From Heterobilharzia americana (taxonomy: Eukaryota > Platyhelminthes > Trematoda > Strigeidida > Schistosomatidae): a DNA stretch of 64,000 bases. Positions 47,636 to 60,734 of this stretch are shown in pieces; within the stretch, counting starts at the first letter, position 1; the number at the start of each line of letters is the position of its first letter. Both the position numbers and the translations under genes were made by a program. The notes beneath the pieces were generated by a model. It made no database searches. It was given only the letters and a program-made list of their open reading frames with translations, and was not told where the DNA came from. The DNA lies in assembly GCA_944470555.2 (NCBI GenBank), contig OX104134.1, forward strand, positions 12,007,248-12,071,247, given 5' to 3'.

Positions 47636-50600
47636 ATGGCTTCAGTTTCCAAAATCATCTATTTAATTTCCATACTTGTTGCAATAATATGCATAGCTGT
47701 ATCCATTGGCATAAGTCCAGCGTGGACTGGTAAGCTGTTTATTTCATTCGTTAATTATTATGCACCCACCTTGTTCATGAAACTATTTGTCAAAAGCGAT
47801 TTCTCATTTTGTGACAATGATAAATTTAGTTTGGCAGGCAAAGTTTTGATTCACCTAACATACAGTGAGTAAATCTTATCCTTGGATAGGCTCTGATTAT
47901 TCAGACCACATCTGAGAAGTTAGAGGAGAGAAGCGGTTGAATGGCTGTGTAATGACCAGTGCTAATATAAGAGTAGTTTAGATCTTGGCAAATCTCAGTT
48001 TCAGTTTGCATGAATTACCATCCTTTTTTCAAACAAGACATCATTTACAATGTCAAGTTACGGAAAGCAGAGATTTTTCAGTTGTTTTTCATTTGAATTA
48101 TATGGAAGTAGGCATGGTAGGCATGATCTGATTTATATGACATGTCATCGATCACTCATAGTAGTGGATAATATATACGTGCAGTTCTGCTCATTTCCTT
48201 AGTTCCAACCTTACCACCAAGCAGGAAACAGTAAGCAGTTTGAAAACTTTTACTTTGAAACGTTGTGACCATAGCAGTTCGGCAGTGGATAACAGCTTTC
48301 ATCAACATAGAAGAATATTTCAAATAATTGTTCTAAATTTATTGACATTTGATTCAATAGTTTTACTTCTTTCTATTATTTATTTTACTGAATAGCGGAT
48401 GCAAATAACACACCACTGAAAGCGAACGGGGGTCTCAGTGTAGCTGGATTGGTCCTGTTAGTAATTGCTGCGATACTTGCAATTGTTTTGATTTGCAGGG
48501 ATTATTCAAGGACTATAGTGATTGTCATTATCGTTTTATTAGTTTTAGCCTGTAAGTCTTCAACAGATTCAGTAAATTACTATAAATTTTTACTGGTGAA
48601 AATTCAATAAGAAAAATAAATGCTTTTGTGGATTAAATTTTTGATATCATTTTCAATTTGCTTTACTGTATGACATCAATTAAAAAATACCAAATTAGCA
48701 TATGAACATTCAAGTGTTTGACGTAAAGAGAATTAAAGGGAGACAGAAGAGAGACTATTTATAGAGATGGTGATTACTTGAGTAGGAACTAAACGAAAAA
48801 GCAATTCGTTCCGAAAAAAATTATTTTTATTTATCACAAAACAGTTCCAAGCCTTCCATACAGATGTGAGTAAAAACACCATAAATGATTTGAAACTCTC
48901 ATCAGAATGCTTCCTGGTGAAGTTAAATATTCTTAAAAATTTTTTGTTTACTAGAAAAAAGTTTCAAACTTTTTACAAAAGTCTAACTGGATTAAAGCGA
49001 CATTTTTGAAGGGAATAATAAAATTCTACCCAATTTCGAGGCGAATTTTCAGTGTACTATGATATTTACACACCACTTTTCTTTAAATCTAACTTTTGTG
49101 CTCTCCAGGTTTTAATTTGTTGCTTGTGATGCAGTCATTAATATCTTGTTAAAGGTTGACATATGTATGGTGTTTTACATCACTACTCCTAGTTAGGTCT
49201 CAGAACAAATGAGATATGTCTGAAAATGCAAAATAAAATGATTCATCAGTATCTGAATTGATACTAATACTAATTTCAGCCGGTTTTTATGGGAAGTGTA
49301 CAAAGTGTAGCTGATGATTAGTTTTATTTCAGTGAATTATATTTTTTGTAATTCATGATGTAGCTTATAAGTTAAGTAAAATTTTAAACGGTAGGGAAAC
49401 ATTCACCGTTTGCCTAATTTTAGGATGGAGACTTAATCTTTGTCTTAAAAATATGTTCAGTGAAATTTATATGGTCTTGAGTAGAAGACTGTAGTTATCT
49501 TATTCTTTGAACCGACATATTTCAATGACTTTTTTCCTTCAGAGTTATGGTCTTCGGTGTTATGCAAGATGCGAGAAATCTCCTATCTAGATTTCGCTTA
49601 TTATGAACGCATCACCATGTTACTTATCTCCGAACACAATGCTTAGTTTAACTGATAGTTGATTCAGATTGTGCCACCAGAGGTGGTCCCAAAGACCATT
49701 ATCTATTCAGTTGTAATCAGTTTCAATCATAAAACTTAACCAGTTGCCTTGATGCTCTATAAATAGCGCTGTAAATAAAAGTGGGGATGTGTCATTGAGT
49801 TACCTATCCAGAGTCAGAATCTTATTTCCAGGTTGGTAAATAAAAGTCAGTCAAATCTGATGAGTAATTAAGTGTGTTCCGTCAGTCATGAATATGGTAT
49901 TTAATAAAAATGCAAACATGCACTACGCTGTCAATTCAGAACATTAAAATTTAATGAAGTGCTTAGATGTACGTATTGTAAGTTGGTGACTAATGGTTTT
50001 TCCCTGTACACTAAACTTACTTGGCACTTCGGTTAACATTTGTTCTTTGTCAACAATTTATTATGATCATTCAATCAGGTGAAAACAATTATGAATCATT
50101 CTAGTTGTCAAATAACCTAGTGGTTGGCGAAAAAGAGATGCAAAATGAATAATTCAAATGGCTTTTTCGTGTTCCCTGAATGCAACTTTCTTCTGAATCA
50201 AAAAACTGACTGACCTAAAAGTGTCACAGTCACTTCTTGAAATAAGTAATGATATCTGAAGACCGTATACCAATAGTGATGAACTCTGAATAATGGGTGA
50301 AATACAAAAACAGATCATTGTCACGGGTTGATAGCATTAGTCAATTTTTTGTAGAGCATTTCTAAGCACCTAGACTGTTTCGGCTTCGTGTTTGAAATCA
50401 AAGTAATCATTCCTAATATCATCACATAACTATTGATAGAAAGAAACTTAATTGACAGACAGCACTTGTTACAGTTTAAGTGGTATGGAAGTAGGATAAC
50501 ATTTTAATCCGTAGAAGTATGAATTATACAAGGAAGTGCTTCATGATGCTGTTATGATAGTTATAATTTCCCGTTGCTATACACAGCCGAATAGCTCAAT

Positions 50601-51711
50601 CTCTGTTGGCAGATGAACTTCTTCAGCTTATGCCTCGATACTGCTAGATATTCATGATGTTATATTCATCCTGTTGACTAGCGGAGGGATCCAAAACGTG
50701 CCTTTTGTCCTATTTTGGACTTGTCCGCTAGATGTATCTGCACTCCATCTGCCAACATAGTTCGAGCAGTTCGGTCGTGTATAGAAATGGGAAATTACAA
50801 GTATCATAAATACAGCAACTAATACCCATTGCACAAGATGTGGTTGTCGTGTCCAAGTAGCCTAGTAGACAGCACTTTGGCGTCTGAAGCGATGTACACT
50901 GAGTTCGAGAGTCACTGGATTCAAATATCAAATATCCAGCTGACGAGTCCCGAACAGAACAGAATGCACATCCTGTATCCCAATACAAGTCAATAAGGGA
51001 AAAATAGCCTCATGATGCTGTTTAATACACACTGTGATAAGTATATACTTGAGAGTATCAGTGTACAAAATTGTCGACCCAAATAAGAGTAGAAAAGCTG
51101 GAAATATTCAACCCATAATGCTCATGAGATAATTCTATTCAGTATAGAACACCAATTCTGCTTGCTTTGGAAAATCAATAGCTATCAAAAAATTTTAATT
51201 AAGTTTTTAGTCATAAATGGACAATAATTTACCAAACATTACTCTAACGGCTGTGCCTCAAACGAGCAAAATCACGTTCTTATCTCTTTAGAAAGATCTC
51301 ACCACTCAGGTCAATAAACTAGTTTGTTTCAAAATTATTTTAGGTGTAAACGTTCTATTCAGCTTTAGTTCAAGATGTTTCTTGTTGTTTATTCCAATGA
51401 AAACTCTCAGATTATGAATGAGCTGTTCCCTGGTACCTCTTATTTTCTACGAGGTATTGAGATATCAGTTAATAATAAAAACTATATTTGCAACAAATGA
51501 TTTCATGTTTTTGCCTTTTTATATATTCCCATATAATTGATATTTTTGTTTTCTTTCTCTTTAAAACATATTGGTAGTAATATGCTTTATTGCTGCGTTG
51601 GCTGTTTATGGTCAAGGAGTGAACTGGCAAGCTTGGCTTCTATCAGCTATGTGGGTGACATTTATTTGCATTCTTATAGCAATCATGTTCTTATTGATTG
51701 ATGATGATTAA
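47636..51711 (+). CDS. Small four-pass membrane protein, paralogue B (three exons, 127 aa)
   Basis: Exons are 47636-47729 (94 nt), 48396-48551 (156 nt) and 51578-51711 (134 nt, stop TAA). Donors are GTAAGC and GTAAGT, acceptors end AATAG and GGTAG, and both introns are phase 1, exactly as in the minus-strand paralogue. Predicted membrane segments are about residues 7-28, 45-64, 71-94 and 102-124. The N terminus is MASVSKIIYLISILVAIICI. TM4 carries WLLSAMWVTFICILIAIMF and the tail is acidic (DDD). The TM1-TM2 loop has an Asn-Asn-Thr sequon weakened by a following Pro. Shared with paralogue A are KIIYL, ISP, VIAAIL, CFI and WVTF. Exon 1 could be read further in frame (78 codons to 47869), but the matching donor in the paralogue shows that it ends at 47729. 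Family not recognised; a membrane-structural role is inferred from topology only. Confidence 0.87.
47730..48395 (+). other. Intron 1 of the plus-strand membrane gene
   Basis: A 666-bp phase 1 intron from GTAAGC to AATAG. It is the shortest of the four introns in the pair and contains no recognised element. Confidence 0.8.
48552..51577 (+). other. Intron 2 of the plus-strand membrane gene
   Basis: A 3026-bp phase 1 intron. It carries a decayed family C SINE (about 50835-50995) and otherwise no recognised element. Confidence 0.8.
50835..50995 (+). repeat. tRNA-derived SINE, family C (intronic)
   Basis: The head has CAAGTAGCCTAGTAGACAGC and GAGTTCGAGAGTC as box A and B-like segments. The body has ATCCAGCTGACGAGTCCCGA and GCACATCCTGTATCCCAATA, which track the copy at 25024-25205. 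It lies in intron 2 of the plus-strand membrane gene, in the sense orientation. Confidence 0.55.
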
Positions 51712-52122
51712 GTTTTGTGTTATTATCATGTTCTGAGACTTCAACAGTGAAAAAGGAAGGGAATTATGATAGCAATTATGATATCTCTTCAAAAAACTGT
51801 GCACCTTCAAAAAAACTACATTTATTTATACAAGAACAAGTGGATTCATTTCTTAAGGTACTATTTTCTTTCCTTCTTATTCACTTTCTTTGCTCACTTA
51901 GACCCACTAAATGCATTACAGCCTGTTTATCAGCTCTTTGATTTATTTTAAATTCTATCGGGTGTTTCGCTTCATTTCTTCTGAACTTGCCTTTTTGAAG
52001 TTTAAGTGGTTTCAATATTTATTATGCTACTAATTTCACTGAGAATGGCAGGTCAGAATATTTCCCATATCTGGGTGTCTGTGCCTTCGAAAAGTGGTAT
52101 ACCTTATCATTAAATGTTGATT

Positions 52123-52128
52123 AATAAA
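52123..52128 (+). promoter_or_regulatory. Candidate polyadenylation signal
   Basis: AATAAA about 410 bp after the stop codon of the plus-strand membrane gene. The hexamer is frequent in AT-rich DNA, so the call rests on position. Confidence 0.35.
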
Positions 52129-52535
52129 ATGTGATTATGTTGCAACTACGATTCCCAAATGTTCCTTTTACTCTTATCCTTTTGTTTGTGTATAATGCGA
52201 CCCTTACGACAGTGAATATATTAAAAAACGGAAGAGAATTGTTGAAACACTCCAAATAGTATTCATTCGCACTTCTATCACTCATTGCTCAATAATCACG
52301 GTAATGATAAAAGAACCTTTACAATGTTAATTATATTTTGGACTATTCTTATGGCTTCATGAAATGTTTTAAAAACCAGTTGTTTGGGAGTTTTTAATCA
52401 TGCATAAAATCTAGTGATATACTTTGTCACTATTATTCATATATGTTTTATCTATCGTTTTCTACAGTTTATTATTACTTTAAATATATGTAACACACGG
52501 TTGGAATTGTTTATGTTACAGTATGCTTTATGGTA

Positions 52536-52541
52536 AATAAA
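52536..52541 (+). promoter_or_regulatory. Candidate distal polyadenylation signal
   Basis: AATAAA followed by a GT/T-rich stretch (ACACTTGTTGT), a typical downstream context, about 825 bp after the stop. Confidence 0.35.
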
Positions 52542-52560
52542 ACACTTGTTGTATAAAAAG

Positions 52561-55500
52561 ATTGTACATTTGATTATTTGTTTGATTAGCTACGCTTTTA
52601 TATCAGATCGCAAGTAAACAGTACGAAGAATAATTATATAGTGAACTTATCACCATTATTCAGTGCAAAAATATACAATACAGTCGACTGAATCTATTCT
52701 AATTTGATGATCATTCTGCACTGATGTATATCACTTTTTGATGACATAATTAAGGTTATAAAAATTTCAAGAATGTGACTAAATATTCTGTCATGGTGTA
52801 ATCTATTCATGTCAAGGCTAAATATGGGTTAAAGTAGTAGTAAAACGATTGAGATAGGCTTGTAAATAATTGGCTGATGTATTTTTTATGGTAATCATCG
52901 TATACTAATATAATTATGACATGAATTTATGAAATAACAGTTCAGCTTGTCCTTAATTTAATATTTGTTTGGTAGAATACTCTTTTTTAGATACAATGTA
53001 TTCAGCAAGTCAAATATTAGTAAAACTCTAGAGAAAGCCCTCAGAATATGTTAATCGAGAAATTTTGAATGACAATCTAACATCGTTTGATGAACCAATG
53101 AAAGCAGGGAACGCTGGATAACCCTTTCACTTTTTAAAGTATTTTCCTTCACAACAGATGTGTGATTCAGCGTACTCAGTAAGTATCTATCTTCGTTGCT
53201 TACTTTATTGGGTTCAGAGGCAAAATATTATTGGTATTTGAAAAGACGTATCACTACATTTTGGGCCAATAAGTCAACCTTAATGGCTAGAGTATGATTT
53301 ATACAAATCCTAGATGTGATTAGAAGGAGATAGGTGACCAGTTCTTCCCAGTTTCATTGGTTCTGAAAGCTGTAGAGGTTGGTGACTGAAATTATTTTCA
53401 GACTAATTAGTACCTCAAAGCCAACGTAGCGAATAAAACCATCCATATAAAGTGCTCACTAAATGTTCAAGAGTGACTGTTTTTACATAACTTACTACCG
53501 ATAACTTCAGCAAAGAAACATTCATCGTGTTCAAACTGCATTGACACTGTGGTGGCTGTTTACTTCTTATGTAGAAGGGACAGCAACTCAATTAGATTAA
53601 TTCCCGGGAGATATATTTGCTGAATAATCCCCTCACAAGTATTTTTCACTGAGGCACGTTCAGTCGATGCTGCTGCTTTGGAATAGCTAATTTATGCTGA
53701 AAGTCATAGAAGTTGATTGGCTTCCTCTGAACGTCTTTTGAATGATTAACGAGGTTTAATCCTGAAAAACAATGCACTAACCAAGCGTGAACTGAGTAAT
53801 ATTCTCCCTAAAGATCTTTGTCTTGTTAGTGTTGATTAAAGTGTTTAGAATACTGAAAGAAATCCTTTTTATCCCTTTCAAATACTCCAATCACGAGAAG
53901 TAAGAGAATAACATCCAAACACCATAACTTAATATAGGTTATTTACACACTGCAAAATGACTAGAAACAATTCTGACGAGTCTTCTGGTTGTAGAAATAT
54001 CGTTAACAAAGGTGGAAATTAAATACAACTTATTCTTTAATTAAAATCGATATGAATATGAAATCAAAAATGAGTCTATTTCACATATGATAACCAAATT
54101 ATGGTTTTTTTAGAATGTTACCCTGAAATTGTTCTACCGCTCTGGTAGCTTCATGTATTTTCCTTCATACACTGTACAAATGTGTTTTATTTTTTTATCA
54201 TAGGTTCATCGTTGGGACATGTTCAAAAGGATAACATTGTTTTTCTATCTTAAGGTGAATTTTCAGCTAATTTCAGTAAATGATAATAACTTATCTAAAG
54301 AGTTTCACAAAGAAAGAGTGACTATAATCTCAACCAGCGTGGCGAATCCAACAACATTTACAATTATACATTAGTCGGTTTCTTTTCAACAGAAAACATT
54401 TTAAACAAGTACAAATTTCCGTGTTTCTTTAGTACTTTACGTGAGATTTTTCAGGCATGGTTTTGAGTGATACTGGATTATCGCTCAGAACTATTGTTTT
54501 CTGTTATTTTTGTATTATTTTATAAACAAGTTTAAATAAAAGCCTTTCAAATTGGATCAAGCAGTTTTCTTTCTTACTGCTAAATTAAATCTTTATCTAA
54601 CTCAATTTTTCTCCGAAAGTTTCAATGCTTATTTACAATCCTGTGATATATAGTTATTATGCCCGAAAAGTGTGTTTAAGAACTGCATTTTCCAGCTTCT
54701 CATTAAGTTATGACATTTGTCTATCTGCTTACGAGGCGATCATCCATTTGGAACAGTCAGCTGAAATAGGCATGGACTAAAGCTCTACTTAAACTTGTCT
54801 TATCATAAAAGACAGTTTTCGAAGGTATTTCAAAGAAAATAATCAAAAACAATTTGTTAGACGAAAGCAGAACTGTAAAGTAGGCTGGTACGCAATGCAA
54901 CCCAAAATTTAAAGTTAAATTCTTGAAATAGTTTTTGCATTTCTTTTGACCAGAGTTTCGAATAAAGAATGGGAACTATAAAAGCTGTTTAATGACTTGA
55001 ACATCTGTTAACCGATTGGTGAACCCACAGTTTTGCATGACTGTCAATTCATAATATCATTTAAAAGCATGATTTTTGGATTACTCGAAATTGGCGGAAC
55101 TTCTTTTCTTAATCTAATGCACGAAACAATCGAGATAAATTTCAACCAGAGCTAGCACAACAGAGTTCGCCGAACAAAGCAAGCCCACATTTTGATGGGC
55201 TTTCCATCATTCACAAATAGCTCAAGGCTAAAGTAAACCACAAGATTAGTAAACGGGCATCATACCTACAAATGCTAAAGCTTAAAGCAAAATTCACAGG
55301 AAACAAGTAGATTGGTTGTAAAATGTGTGGCTATTCCTTTATTCTAATCTTTGTGGGGAGTGAATTGAAGATTTGATCAGCCTCTGGTTTTTATAGCTTA
55401 ACTAGCACGCAGCCTGCTCGTTATCCACTGACAGCTTGTTAAATTCTTTTCGCAACCCTGGTTTCAATTTCACTGTCAGTCATGACTCCATATCTGTTAT

Positions 55501-56239
55501 ACTGGTTTGCCAAGCCACAGTTGCCTCAACTGCAATAGGATACAATTCATCATAGATCATAAGTCATTTTAGTGAATGCGTTGGTCATTATTAAGTCTGC
55601 ATGTCAAACAAACAACATCTTAATCCCGTTGTCCTACTGAGATGAAAAAACCTTTTTGAATATAGATAAGGAATCATTCAACAAGATATTTTGTGAGAAT
55701 CATACGCTCTAGTGTAAAGGTGAATTTTGAATGACGTGAGTAAGAACTGATTATTTGTGGCAGTGTCTTGGATTTGTTTGTACGCTCAACAAAGATATAA
55801 TTTATATATCACTGGTATAGCTCCGTCTGCTGTACGGAATATTTCAAGATACCAATAGGAGGTCACACCACAATAACATAAATCTGACGAAATAAACAAA
55901 ACGCTGAACGCAAACTGGGCATTTTTAGTAGATCAAATTTTATGTTTCATGAAGTAGTCCTTTAGGACAGGGGTATCTTCTTTTTTCTTACTATCAGAAT
56001 CAGTCTCTCTCAGCATGTACATCCTTGAACAGATGAGCAGTCTCGGGTGAGACGAGATATTTACTAATAGTGACAAAAACAGAGAAATTTATGCACAATA
56101 AGAAGATATTAGATATGGTGTTTGAAGTTGTCAAACCAAATGTCTGGTTATAAGAGGATATTGTGGCTGACTTGAAGGTGCTAAGGCAACAACTGCAACA
56201 TAATGTAATCATGTATGCTCCTGTTTTACCAGTCTTACC
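52561..56239. other. No gene recognised
   Basis: AT-rich intergenic DNA with no long open frame and no identified repeat. Confidence 0.5.
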
Positions 56240-57990
56240 TATTTAAGGTCAGCTCAAAGCCACCCGCCAATGGCGCAGCTTCCAATTGAAGGCATTTGAG
56301 TTAAGATGATGTATGCATCAGGCTGTGAACTCCTACTGATGCGGAACGCTTGAAAGTCTCGGGTAAATATCCTTATCTACTCAGTCGAGACGACATCTAG
56401 GGCCCAGTCTGAGTTATCCCACTATTCACGGCTGCAGCTCATACCTGTCGCTGGATTAATAGCAACACCCGTCTCACCTCCCTTATTCAGGTGATATCTA
56501 GGCATTTCAGCCTTTTCTACCTGCGTGGTGTCAGGTTCAGGAATCAATCGGTGACTGTTCCCGAAGGACCATTCTTCAGCCAGGAAGGACAATATACGCC
56601 TCATCGTTGTGGGCATTCGGTGATGACTGCTGGTGCAACCACTAGGTTGAATCTCACTGCTGACTTGCAAAAAACTCCGAAGATGATAGGGAAGCACGCC
56701 GACCAACTCGATCGTTCTCTAGAGAGACCTTCATCATACTTTGCTAGCTTTTTCACACTCTTCTGTTACCCAGAGAAGCACGTTACACATTCACCTAGGC
56801 AAATAGGTTAATTACCTTAGAGTGTTTTTGAGAGTTCTATTAGCTCTAATATTACTCACGCTAATAAGGTTTCTTCGCTTCGAAACCCTAGGGCTGGACA
56901 GAAAGACGGTGGATCGGTTCGTAGGTTAATATCTACTTGTCAGTGAGAACCACGAGAAAGTCAACCGCTTGGCAACTAAGCCGGAAACAGTATAGCCATC
57001 AGGATCACCAGTAAATCCAGCTATCCAAAAAAGAATAACTGAGTGTACGTCGTCGGTTAGGTATTCATATGCATCACTAACTCGATTAAGAGCTATCTGG
57101 TTAAACACATTTTATTTTTGTCTCAGCTCCATGTTCCAGGTCAGGCATTCGTTCGCTCGAATGTTGTCATCTCATGGAACAGGAAATATCTCTTCGCAAC
57201 GCGACCAAATAAAACCGACCACTCCTACCAGGGCATTCTGGTTAGTACTCCCATCAGCACTCCCTTCATCAGTGAACCCCTTTCCCCTAACTATCACACT
57301 TCAGCGTAATTACGCTCGCCGGGTGATCGACGCGTTGGTCGTACTTACCTCCTTGTGGGTATATATGCGTGCGATACGTCTTTCTCACTGACTATCCACA
57401 ATCTTGCAGGTGATGATGCAGTACACCTCCTCAAAGGCTATCATCCACCGCTATTTATGGACATTTAAAATGGATGCACGCCACTAGGCGACCTGGTTTT
57501 CATCACGCCATGGCTACAGCAAACGATACCCAGTATTTTGGAGTTAATACCTCTCACTTTCGCGGGGCCAACTACAAACACTTCTTCTGGGATTGCTTCA
57601 ACAAAAGGGAGTACCGGAATTAGGAAGCTGGCCCCCCTAACTTTTTTATGGCACACTGCTAACAGAACTCAGTTAACTCAGCAACTTCCTGATGACCTGT
57701 TTCCCCGTGAGTGCTTTAGAGGTCCGAGCCCCTCAACAGCTCTTGAGGGTCTCATCGACCACGTTCATCGCTGAGTCACCTAAGACTGTGTAATGGTTGG
57801 AATCTGGCCCGGCCACCAGGAGGCTCACCGTCATTTACGTAACTAGGCTCGACCAATAATCATCAGTACATATGACGTCGCAGGCATTTCTTGCCAGGCG
57901 TTCAAATAACTAACCCACTTAACCACGTCATGTAAGCTTCTTCACACTGATGCCTGGCACGAAACTACTGAAAGGTATTTAGCCACCTCA
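56240..57990. other. GC-richer unidentified tract, probably repeat-derived
   Basis: Composition shifts abruptly to much higher G+C for about 1.75 kb and then returns to AT-rich. Several overlapping frames of 60-106 codons occur on both strands (longest 56491-56811 plus; also 56422-56706 minus, 57131-57391 plus and 57465-57656 minus). None gives a motif I recognise as gag, integrase, reverse transcriptase or transposase. The other higher-GC tracts in the window are mostly transposons, so a decayed element is likely. A non-coding region of a host gene is not excluded. Confidence 0.45.
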
Positions 57991-59394
57991 AGAAAGTTAT
58001 AGTTACTCCCCTTCATTCCTTATTCCTATCCTGTCATATGTGTTTTACATTCTTGGTCTGTTGTGTGCCTTGGATCATTCTAATCTTAGCAACTTCAATA
58101 CCACTGTGATTTTTATCAGGCACCCAGTTTTACTGTGGTTGCCTATCTATCCCTAATTCCCAAGTATCTAATCCGACTATTAGTTGTTCCATACAGAGTG
58201 ACGTGATTCAAATTCGCGCTATTCATTTTCCATCTTTGAATTTGGCATTAAGGACACTGTTGTTCCCAAGTCCCACCTAAACTTTGAAAATTCTCTTGTA
58301 TTTATACCATTATCGAATTTTTTTAATGATGTCATTCATCCTTCATCTTTCTAATCTTCAGCATGTTTTTTTAGCACCCACTCCAGTGTTTTTGTATGTA
58401 TTGTCAAATATGTAGATTCTTCAACCGCTAACATCCTGTTTTGTTTTGCTTTCTTTGTTTATGGAGTTATTTTCGATTAGAACAAATATAGTGAAAATTT
58501 CACCCTAGAATTAGAACGCTTCAAGCTTTCATCATTTGGCAAGGATAAATTAGATTGCGTTGTTATGGTATGTGACCTGCATTCATACGATATCCATGCA
58601 CATATGTGAACTCCAAATAAAGGCTGAAAATTTATGATATTTTTACTTCAGGAAATTGTACGTTGAGCGTCACAGACTTGTGGACTTGAAAAACAATACA
58701 ACTACTGCTGAGAGGAGTAATAACTTCTGCAGTGTCCGTAAGGTTTCACAAAATCTACTGAAGATCTCTTTTGTATGTTGATGGTGTTATGGTTGACATT
58801 TCGTATGATTATTTTGTCATGAATTTCATCAATTACGCAAAATGTTTGCTTAGAAGACACAGAGGACTTATGCAAATCTAAGCGTCAATGTCAACAAGCA
58901 CAGACTTAGTAGAAAAGGTCACAACTTAAGTTTCCCATATTTTCTGTCATAATTACTTTATGTAAAAATATATGGGAATCTCGAATAATATATTTCTTCC
59001 AAATATTAAACAGATGGCAAATATCTCAGAGATTTAACATCGCTTCATATATCATGCTTATCAAAAAGCCGATATGGGAGTCTATTGAAGATCAAAAACT
59101 CCACCCAACCTTCCAGATCGCTGACAACGTCTCTGGCTGTCAGCTTTATCATACGAAAAGCACATTACGATATCATTACGAACACTCCTTAAACAATGAA
59201 ATATTTTAACTGACGTAATAATGACCAGTTGATATCTTGGGTGTAGGTGGAATAGCAAGCCTCAATTAAATATACTGATCATTGAGCTTTATCTTGATTC
59301 ATACTTAAGTTATAACGGAAAGGAAATCTATTACTTTACATATTCTATTGATTATCCTTTTGACTAACGGAGATAGCCGTGGTTTGGCGGACTT
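57991..59394. other. No gene recognised
   Basis: Pyrimidine-rich at the start (about 58000-58200), which could be a 3' part of the preceding tract, then AT-rich. No coding signal seen. Confidence 0.4.
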
Positions 59395-59480
59395 CTATTT
59401 ATACTGAGTTTGATTGAACGCGAAATGAAAATTTTGACCACTGCCGGATTCGGATCAGTGACCACCGGGTTTTCATAAGG
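59395..59480 (-). repeat. SINE fragment, family A
   Basis: The minus strand reads CCCGGTGGTCACTGATCCGA at the B-box side and then the family tail TTTTCATTTCGCGTTCAATC. The A-box half is missing or too diverged. Confidence 0.5.
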
Positions 59481-60179
59481 ATAAAAAGGTCAGCCTAAAC
59501 TTTGGCATTCTTTCGATTGATGCACCAAAACATATTTACAGGATAAGAAATAGGTAGATTTCTTGGCACATCTCTGACTACCGTAGCACTCTGCTTAAAT
59601 CTTGGGCTACCAACAAATTTTTCCGCTACATATATATTTCAGTAAATTCTTCCTTTTCAGTTTATTTTAATTTATAAAATCGTCCTTCTAAATGTACCAC
59701 CTACTCTTGCCCCCCTCTTTTGAAATGTTTTAAACTGTAATTCCACAAGCTAAAAACAAGACAAAGAAAAAACGTTACCCCAGCTGGAAATGGACATATA
59801 AATACTTATAAATTTAGCGCTTGACTACTCCTACAATATCTATATAGAATTGCAGATTTTTGTCCTGCCTGGTGATTGTTCTATCGCTATTAGATTTGCA
59901 CTCGATTTTGTATTCATCTCTAAGCTCAGACCAATGTCTGGAGACGCTAATGTAACACCAGCTGCCGCCTGACATTAATGGCTTTAATACCGTTATTATG
60001 AATGGTATCAGGTGCAACACAATTCTTTTAAAAATAATGTACTGGGAGTGTGGTTGATGAAATATTACCTTCTGAAATTTCCATAATGTACCACATATGT
60101 TGTTTGGAATAACGCTATTGACAGTGTTATTGTTATTATTAATGTGACATAAACAGCCAATCATCTCTTCTACTATAAG

Positions 60180-60216
<37 letters not shown>

Positions 60217-60734
60217 GCATGTAATGGAAGGTAGTCAACTCTTAATAATGATTAGGTTCAACGTTCAGTTTCCTCGAATTATATGCAGAATACAACGTGG
60301 TTACTAACAGGTGAGTAGCATTGTTCATTCCGCATATCATTTTCAGCACTCACCTTAACTAACTGTTACCAAGCGCGCTCACTGTCGATTACTTATTGAT
60401 CATGGGACAAAGTTTTAATCATTAAATTTCACATTCTTTTCTCAGCTTGCTTAAAATTTATTACCAATGCATTTTTTTTGTTTAAAAATAATCATCCATC
60501 GATTAGATTTGTGGATAAGAACTTGTTTGATAAAACTGAAATGGTAGTCGAAACCCAATGTAGGTAGAGAATTTGGACACCATAGTTTAATGTATTTCTT
60601 TATGAGAGAAGTCAATTTGATACAGTACATTTCGAGCACACATTTAAGAAGTAGTAGGACAATTACTGAGAATAAGTTGTACAAGTCTGAACGGGCTAGT
60701 TACTAACTCACTCTCAGCTGGGTTACAGAAGGAT
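59481..60734. other. No gene recognised
   Basis: AT-rich, with a TA microsatellite at 60182-60213. The 116-codon minus-strand frame at 59814-60164 has no recognised domain. Confidence 0.45.
60182..60213. repeat. (TA)n microsatellite
   Basis: An uninterrupted TA run of about 16 units is visible directly. Confidence 0.97.

Larger units (their letters stand above)
51712..52560 (+). other. Probable 3' UTR of the plus-strand membrane gene
   Basis: AT-rich sequence after the stop. Two canonical AATAAA signals on the plus strand, at 52123-52128 and 52536-52541, are candidate cleavage signals and would give 3' UTRs of roughly 0.4 and 0.85 kb. Confidence 0.45.

Noticed and set aside
47730..47872. 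Extension of the plus-strand membrane gene exon 1 as a 78-aa single-exon protein
   Set aside because: The donor at 47729/47730 matches the paralogue's exon border exactly and the downstream exons continue the homology; the extension does not.
60182..60213. TA run as a replication or promoter element
   Set aside because: Plain dinucleotide microsatellite with no associated feature, as at 11067-11110.
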